Shown: positions 57,892 to 64,000 of the stretch, one piece after another
How the letters are laid out: each line of letters opens with the position of its first letter
Position numbering within the stretch: position 1 is the first letter of the stretch
NCBI RefSeq assembly: GCF_029962835.1
Contig: NC_080574.1
Location: 25,208,001-25,272,000, forward strand
Origin: Magnolia sinica
Taxonomy: Eukaryota; Streptophyta; Magnoliopsida; Magnoliales; Magnoliaceae
Reading direction: 5' to 3'
DNA length: 64,000 nt
Program-made: the position numbers and the translations under genes
The notes under the pieces: model-generated
Databases searched by the model: none
Seen by the model: only the letters and a program-made list of their open reading frames with translations
What the model was told of the DNA's origin: nothing

Positions 57892-58134
57892 TTCATGTAG
57901 GGGTGGAATGCTAGAACTATAACACACATATAATATTCAAGTGGTGGAATTGAGATTTCAATTCATGTGAAGCCTTTTGATGAGTTTCAAACTTCTCTAC
58001 CTTTTGCATTATAAATCAGGGCTGAGTCTCCAATCCAATACCATCGATAGAAGCTTTAGCCCGATCATAACTTCCAAGGGTGTAAGGAGAGGAAGATTCC
58101 AACATCGTATTTACAGTAATGGCGTCCCAACAAG
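57892..58134 (+). other. Duplicated promoter with putative mini-exon, copy 1
   Basis: Promoter-like sequence shared with 59690-59900 carries TATAAAT at 58010-58016. An ATG at 58119 then opens MASQQ and runs directly into a donor, CAAG|GTAAGC (58134/58135). No exon 2 is visible downstream before the second copy. It may be the first exon of a gene whose remainder was lost or displaced. I do not recognise the family. Compared with copy 2 the short coding part differs by a 2-base indel before the donor, so at least one copy may be non-functional. Confidence 0.4.
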
Positions 58135-58216
58135 GTAAGCCATATGACTCTTTAGATCTCCATATCCAAGCTAGGTCGTTTGGCAAGTCTGCATACATTA
58201 TTACATAAGGGGGGTA

Positions 58217-58275
58217 AGGATATTTGATCAATGGATTTCTTTGAAATATATCTCATCTACAATGGATCTTCTAGA
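58217..58275. repeat. Tail of segmental duplicate A'
   Basis: GGATATTTGATCAATGGATT and CTCATCTACAATGGAT match 55015-55075. Confidence 0.6.
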
Positions 58276-58673
58276 TAATATCTCTCAAAACTTTTTCATT
58301 TGACATGACCCACCTCATTACAATTTTGCCTGATTTTTTTATGGGAGATTACACATCTAATGTACAAAATGAATTTCAAGTACACATCATGATGGCCTCA
58401 TTGTGTTTGTGAGATTCGCTTGACTGTTAGATGTATAATACATGTTAGGCTTATGCTAAAAAATTTACTGACCTATGATTCAGGTGGACCACATTAAAGT
58501 AAATAGTTCGAAGAGAGAAGTTTGCAATTAGTTATTACAAGTCTTAATATGATGATTATATGAAATTCACTCCAATCATTAGGTGTCACACTAGACTAAA
58601 AAATAATGCAGATTCATGACTCTATTTGAATTAATGTAGAAAGTGAGCGGTCTTATATTCTGTTTTCAATGGT

Positions 58674-59236
58674 GTAATAGTCAGAGGCGGATTGCGTCCT
58701 ACCCTCCCCCATACCGTAATCTTTCCGAGCAGAGCTCTATGGGGGCCGCCATGATGCGAATGTCTTATCCACTCCGTTCATCCCTATTTAAAGATCATTA
58801 TACAATATGAAACCAAAAATTAGGCAGAAACAAGGCTTAAGTGGCCCACAAAGTAGGTATTGAAGGGCCACCATAAAAAAACTTTTTGGGAGCTGCAGAA
58901 GTTTCGGATCAAGCTGATATTTATGTTTTCACTTCATCCAAGTCTACATAACCTTATGAATAGGTCGGATGGTAAATAATTTTTTTTTAAAAAAAAACAA
59001 AGCAGTGGCCCTTAGAGAGGTTTCAATGGTGGGTGCCATTATCACCATTGCTTCTTTTGGTGTGGTCCACTAGATACTGGACCTGCTTCATTTTCTGGAT
59101 CATGCCATAAAATCGTCTGTTAATAGGTATGGACGGCGTGGATAAGACGTTTACATCACGGTGGCCCCCACAGAGCTCTGCCTGGACGGATTACCGTCTG
59201 GGCGGGGGTAGGACGCAATCCACTTCCGTAATAGTC
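58674..59236. mobile_element. Mutator-like MITE with perfect 9-bp target duplication
   Basis: The element at 58683-59227 (545 bp) is flanked by GTAATAGTC on both sides (58674-58682 and 59228-59236). The termini AGAGGCGGATTGCGTCCTAC and the reverse complement of the right end GGAAGTGGATTGCGTCCTAC match over at least 50 bp, down to GCAGAGCTCTRTGGGGG. The interior is the family fold-back with TATCCACTCCGTTCATCC against GACGGCGTGGATAAGACG. The perfect duplication suggests the youngest copy here. Confidence 0.9.
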
Positions 59237-59599
59237 TACTTCAATAATAAATGGAGTTGATTATTTTTAGTCCCTAAGCCGACGATGGAGCCCAGCAACT
59301 AATCTGCTGTGGAATAAAGGAATAGCTCATTGAAAAGCTTTCTAAGAAGGAATTATTCAATATTAAGACTGTCTGGCATGTACGGAGGACGTGACTTGCA
59401 CTGAGTGCTATGTGAGAGTAACATGCAGCAGATACACCTGGCATCACGGGGAAATGTCGCAATCCTAAAGGTAAGTCCAACTCAGTGACTTAGTCGGGTT
59501 GTATCATACGAGGAAGGTGTAAAACAACACTTAAAGCCTCAAAACTCACGTGGTGTGATTCACATGAGTTTTGAAATGTCCTAGGTTGTCGCTGTAAGA

Positions 59600-59900
59600 A
59601 CTCTACAAGGTGGGCCGTGTTGATCAAGGGTCTGGATTTTACAATGGTTGGATAATGAGATCAGGTGTACCAGTGGGCCCCACTAAGAGGAGATTAGTAA
59701 GGGGTGGAATGCTAGAATTATAACACATGGTTTTACAATGCAACTGGGATTGTAATTTGTGTGGAGCTTTCGGGAGAGGAGTTTTGATTATGAGTTTCAA
59801 ACTCCTCTACCCTTATATATATAGAACAGTGCTAGGTCCTCAATCCAAGTAAAAGAAGACTTCGGCATCTTAATCTATAGCAATGGCTTCACACAGCAAA
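59600..59900 (+). other. Duplicated promoter with putative mini-exon, copy 2
   Basis: The segment matches 57185-58140 minus the hAT insertion: GGTTGGATAATGAGATCAGG, TGTACCAGTGGGCCCCACTA, GGGGTGGAATGCTAGAATTA, GAGTTTCAAACTCCTCTACC. A TATA run is at 59813-59823. The ATG at 59883 opens MASHSK and meets a donor AAA|GTAAGT (59900/59901). Both copies continue similarly into the supposed intron (TTTAGATCT, ATATCCAA). No downstream exon was found up to 64000. The gene family is not recognised. Confidence 0.4.
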
Positions 59901-60219
59901 GTAAGTCATCTCCTTCTTTAGATCTTTATATCCAATAATGCACAGTAAGATCCTATTGCCATTTTTGCAAATTAGATCTAATAGTCGCTTCATCCACATA
60001 AGACAAGCCAGATGAATACATTGGGTGGCACAAGCACAATTTGAACGGGTTTTAAGGGGGTGTCCCCATCTCACTTCGTCCACCAGCTAATTCTTCTCTT
60101 GGTCACCGCACAACCAAAACCATTCCTATCCAAAAACTAAAGTGGATCTCACCTGAAAAATCATTCGTAAAATCTCGCTCTCCAGCATTTGAATCAGGTC
60201 TGTTGTTGGAATGTCTGTT

Positions 60220-60345
60220 TAAGGTTCGTGAACTCGTTGAACGGGCTGGATTTAATATAAACATCATGTTAGGCTTCACACAAAGTAGTGATGTGAACCT
60301 GTTGAACGGGCTGGATGTAATATAAACATAGCCTCACACTTCAAC
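60220..60345. repeat. Short tandem duplication
   Basis: GTTGAACGGGCTGGATTTAA and GTTGAACGGGCTGGATGTAA, each followed by TATAAACAT and CTTCACAC/CCTCACAC, form two adjacent units of about 65 bp. Confidence 0.7.
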
Positions 60346-60679
60346 CTATGGTTGGCATCTCATACCTATTGTTCCACCTGAGCTGTAGATTGGGATGATT
60401 TTTTCCACTTCTACATGTACAATCTTTCTAATTTTCCATTTTCTTTTTAAGTGACTATAAAGTGGGTCATGCCGGCCACACGAGCAAAGGGGTTGGCAGC
60501 AGGTGCATCAGCTCATGATAAGTCTAGGTCTAAAAATCAGCCCTATTAATAATTGAGGTAGATCACATGATTAGAAATAGTGTACAATGCGAGTAGAGTG
60601 CAACACTCACCCTTCAAACTATTTTTCTTATCAGGCCAAATGATTTGTGTATGAACCTGCTTTTTGGCCCTGTGCTTAA

Positions 60680-63500
60680 GTTTTTATGTGAAATCTATAA
60701 TTAAAGTAATGAATTTCATATAATCATCATGGTAGCCCAATAAAAATTAAGGGTGAGTGGTCCTAGTAAAAATCAAAGGTGGATCTCTCTTTCGATTGTT
60801 TCCTCCGGTGTGGCCTACATGAATCATAAGTTAGCCTAGTTTTTTAACAACGAGCCTAACACATAACATGTTTAGAGTAGATCTCGCATATAGATGAGGA
60901 GAGCCTTGTTAAAAATCAAATGCTTGCAACTTTTTTAGGAACAGTTGGAGAGGGATACCAGCCCTTATTTTCGTCAAAGGAAAAAAAAGAAGAAGCTGAC
61001 TTGAGATTAAGTGGCCACACTAAAGGAATTCAATTCGGAAGGATATGCTCACCCTTGATTTTTATAGTGCCCACTATGATAGCTATATGAAATTCAATTC
61101 AATCATTAAATGCCACACCAAAATTAGGTTTGTGGCCTGAAAATTAAGCACATTTCATGTTGGCCACACCGGAAGAAAATGTTTGGAGGATAAGTATTTT
61201 CCTATACATTGTTTCCAATAATGTGGTCTACCCAAATCATAGATGGGAATAATTTTTGGGCCATGTGACTAACATGGGGCGATGCACATAGTGGTTCAGC
61301 TGAATTTCATATAAACATCACCATATAGGGCCCACTGTAGCTATCAGCCCTTTTGCTTTCCACCTGATTGCCAGTAAAAAAAATTAATGAAAAAGTACTT
61401 TCATAATTATTACTAGAGTATTTTACTGAAAACTTTTTGGAAAAATGTACCAAAGTGTAAATACTACCTTGAGTAGTTTGCGAGGATGAATTCTTTTAGG
61501 ACGGGGTTTGCTGGCACCGGAATGGAAGTCATGAAAACACTGAACCCTGTGTCAAAACAGAAGGCTTGAAAGTGATTGCGAGGGTGGTTTTGGTCATTCC
61601 TCCTATCAGGATTGCATGATGTTCTTTTGAAAACTAGTAGTAACAGGGCATCCTTTAAAAGGGTCCACGTGGCATTATCTGTCTCTTCGGTTCATTTGAC
61701 CACAATAATCTATGAGTTCATGTTCCACCTACTAGATCAGAGATCATCCACTCTCTCATCATTTTACACACGTGGTATACCCGAAGGAGATGGGCTCCAC
61801 CAATTATTGGCAGCTCTGTCAGTAGACCCCACCATAATGGTTATGTGAAATCTACAACGACCATTAAATGCATCACTCCATCTTACCCATGGGCCGAAAA
61901 ATCAGCCCCATCTGTGACTCGAGTAGACCACACAATTAGAAATGATATACAAAGTTAATTCTCATCCTTTAAACCGTCTCTCCTTATCTGGATCAAGTGA
62001 ATCATGTATGGGCTCAATTTTTGAGCCGCTAGCCCAAATTTTGGTATGAAATGTGATGGTAGGAGCGAATGTTATAAAATTATCATAGTGGCCTGTGTAA
62101 AAAATTAAGGGTGGACAATCCTCCCAAGTATTGCCTTTGGTGTTGCCTAGCCTGATTTATTGGCCTAAGCATGATCCAAATGCATTTCACATACCCAACA
62201 TAGTGGGACCTATCAAAAATTAAGTGTGGTCATCTCTAAAATTTTTTAGAAATTTTACAAAAAGTACCTATTTAATAAAAACTTCATATTCTAGTACCTT
62301 TTTCAAAATAGTTTTCAATAAACTACTTCATTAATCTGAACAATCATCATTAGAGTACTATTATACTCAGGTCAGTGGTGCGAGCAAAGTAGTCACTAGC
62401 TTCAACAGGCGGTAACCCTTGATTTTTAATGGGGGCTAATAACACATAAAGAAATCAATTATGACCATTAGATGTGTAATCCCATGTTAGATCTAAGTAA
62501 AAAAAAAATTAGGCTAACTTATGATTTAGGCGGACCATATTAAAGAAAATAATTGGAAGAGACGTCCTCCCTTAATCTTTTTATGGCCCATCATGATGAT
62601 TATATAAAATCCACTCCAACCTTTATACACCACACTAAAATTTAAGCTTGTGAGTAAAAAACTCAAACTTATTTATGATTCGGGTGAGCCATACCAAAGG
62701 AAACAATTTGGAGGGCGAGCATTACTCTGTACATTATTTTCCTACCGTGTGGTTCACATGAATCATGAATGAAGGTGAGTGTTAATACCTAGGCCTACCG
62801 ATGGATGATGGATGATGCACTGGGTGGTCGAGGTAGTTTTTATATAAACATTAAGGTGAGGCCCACCTAAACTATTGACCCCTTTCCTTGCACGGCCACC
62901 CGAGCCTTAGATAAGACACCTATCAACATGTATTCTAATAATAATTATTTAGATTAATAAAATAACTTATTAAAAACCTATTTAAAAATGTATCAAAATA
63001 AAAATTCTACATTAATAGGTAGCTTTTTGCAAAATTCCTTTTTAACATAGGGAAGATTTTTTATTTTTTTTTGGCAATTGGAAAAGGAAGCCAGACTTCA
63101 TCTTTTATGGAGTACACCATGATGCGTGGGTAAAATCCACTTTAACCATTGGATGAGTAATCTCACGTTATGCCTCGGGCTATAAAAATTTAGGTGGCTC
63201 ACGCTAAAGGAAACAATTCAGATAGATTATTTGCCATCGATTTTTATAGGGCCCACCATGATAATTATATGAAATTCATATCATCTATTAGATGTCACAC
63301 CAAAATTTAAGTACGTAGTCTAAAAACATACCTATCATTTAGATGGGCCACACCAAGAGAAACAAATGGAGGTGATTTTTTGGACTTGGGTCTAACATGA
63401 GGTGAAGCACCCGGTGGTTGGGCTGGATTTCGTGTAAATATTTTAGTAAGGCTCGTGTAAATATCACAATAAGGATCAACCGAACCACTGATTTCCTTTT
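60680..63500. repeat. Serial copies of the second MITE-like family
   Basis: At least five units (about 60680-60900, 61020-61330, 61820-62220, 62440-62900, 63100-63480) share CCCAC(C/T)ATGAT(G/A), ATATGAAAT(C/T)CA, CATTAAATG(C/T)CACACCA, ATAC(A/T)TTGTTTCC and GTGGTTCACATGAATCAT. Some are joined by AT-rich ends with GTACTTT/GGTACT and AAAACTTTTTGGAAAA-like words that look like inverted termini. No coding region was seen, and the short ORFs here are shadows. A copy also lies at 2220-2680. Confidence 0.55.
61380..61830. repeat. Direct duplicate of 63600-64000, copy 1
   Basis: GCTTGAAAGTGATTGCGAGG, GATTGCATGATGTTC, CCACGTGGCATTATCTG and ACACACGTGGTATACC recur in the same order from 63733 on. The offset is about 2.17 kb. 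Confidence 0.75.
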
Positions 63501-63504
63501 TTTT

Positions 63505-63560
63505 TTTTTTTTTTTGTGGGTTAGTTTGTTAGTACACACCCACTATCAGTACACAATCAC
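63505..63560 (-). mobile_element. SINE 3' fragment, minus strand
   Basis: A T-run (63497-63515) followed by GTGGGTTAGTTTGTTAGTAC and ACACCCACTATCAGTACAC is the reverse complement of the SINE tail and A-run. Confidence 0.55.
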
Positions 63561-63599
63561 TGATTTGTTTTACTCACATGTTAAAATTAATTTTTTAAA

Positions 63600-64000
63600 A
63601 AAGTAATTTAACAATAATTAATGGGATAACTTATTAAAATCCTTTTCAAAACGCTACTCAATGCGGGATACTTTCTGAGGTGATTGCTGGAATCAAAATA
63701 CAAGTCATGGAAACCTGAAACCTGAATAGAATGCTTGAAAGTGATTGTGAGGGGGCTTCAGGTCATTCTTCCTATCAAGATTGCATGATGTTCGTTTGAA
63801 AAAAAAAAAAAAATAACGAAATTAAAGTGATTCCACGTGGCATTATCTGGCTCGTCGGTTCACGTGACCAGGAAAATCAGTGAGTTCATGGTCCACCCAC
63901 TGGAATGGAGCTCATCCAGTCTCTCAACCTCATTTAACACACGTGTCATACCTGGACGAGATGTACAGTTCATCCCAAAAGCTTTGCCATTTTTTGGCCA
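63600..64000. repeat. Direct duplicate of 61380-61830, copy 2 (runs off the window)
   Basis: It is the partner of 61380-61830, including GTGATTGTGAGGGGGCTTC, ATTGCATGATGTTCG, CCACGTGGCATTATCTGG and ACACACGTGTCATACC. It continues to the window edge. Confidence 0.75.

Noticed and set aside
61576-61848. 90-residue open frame as exon 2 of the MASHSK module
   Set aside because: It has no acceptor in suitable context and no family resemblance, and it lies in the 2.17-kb duplicate, whose second copy is not open.

Overview
The window is nuclear DNA from a flowering plant. It has widely spaced genes, introns with GT/AG borders, plant-specific gene families (a DREB-type AP2/ERF factor, two PLS-class pentatricopeptide repeat proteins, a DUF506 protein) and several kinds of plant transposable element. 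Many copies of a fold-back element begin and end in GGGCCCACC-type sequence. From memory this abundance is typical of magnoliids (Laurales/Magnoliales). That placement is an inference and no marker gene here proves it.

I can support five protein-coding genes. (1) A DREB-type AP2/ERF transcription factor, minus strand, 5158-5694. (2) COX17, the mitochondrial copper chaperone, plus strand, CDS 36137-36391, with an inferred 5'UTR exon near 32.55-32.61 kb and a 3.5-kb leader intron. (3) A PPR protein, minus, 38518-40656, closely resembling Arabidopsis At1g71460. (4) A PPR protein, minus, 41565-43796, closely resembling At1g71490. (5) A three-exon DUF506 (PDDEXK-like) gene, minus, 46946-53786. COX17 and the PPR pair are convergent, with a dead LINE between them. 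At 58.1 and 59.9 kb there is also a duplicated promoter plus possible mini-exon with no visible downstream exons.

Layout: 0-2.1 kb is the 3' end of a copia-type element with its LTR. 2.2-5.1 kb holds MITEs, one flanked by (TA)n. 5.2-5.8 kb is the ERF gene. 5.8-15.2 kb is gene-free and studded with Mutator-like MITEs, two of them with recognisable 9-bp target duplications. 16.4-27.5 kb is a nest of LTR retroelement remains, including a 4.46-kb solo LTR with a perfect 5-bp duplication inside a Tat-like LTR. 27.5-32.4 kb is AT-rich sequence, a SINE, LTR-like debris and MITEs. 32.5-36.7 kb is COX17 and 36.8-37.8 kb a LINE remnant. 38.5-43.8 kb is the PPR pair. 43.8-46.9 kb is intergenic. 46.9-53.8 kb is the DUF506 gene, its introns swollen by repeats. 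54-64 kb is a repeat-dense zone with segmental duplications, a hAT MITE, a MULE MITE with a perfect 9-bp duplication and serial copies of a second MITE family.

The genes do not form a pathway. COX17 and the two PPR proteins all serve organelles (COX assembly and probably organellar RNA processing), but their adjacency looks like ancestral gene order, not functional clustering. I found no CRISPR array, rRNA or tRNA gene, and no intact autonomous transposon. I did not find a clearly new biological system. The most distinctive features are the MITE superfamily, its insertion into introns and promoters of every multi-exon gene here, and the duplicated promoter/mini-exon pair.
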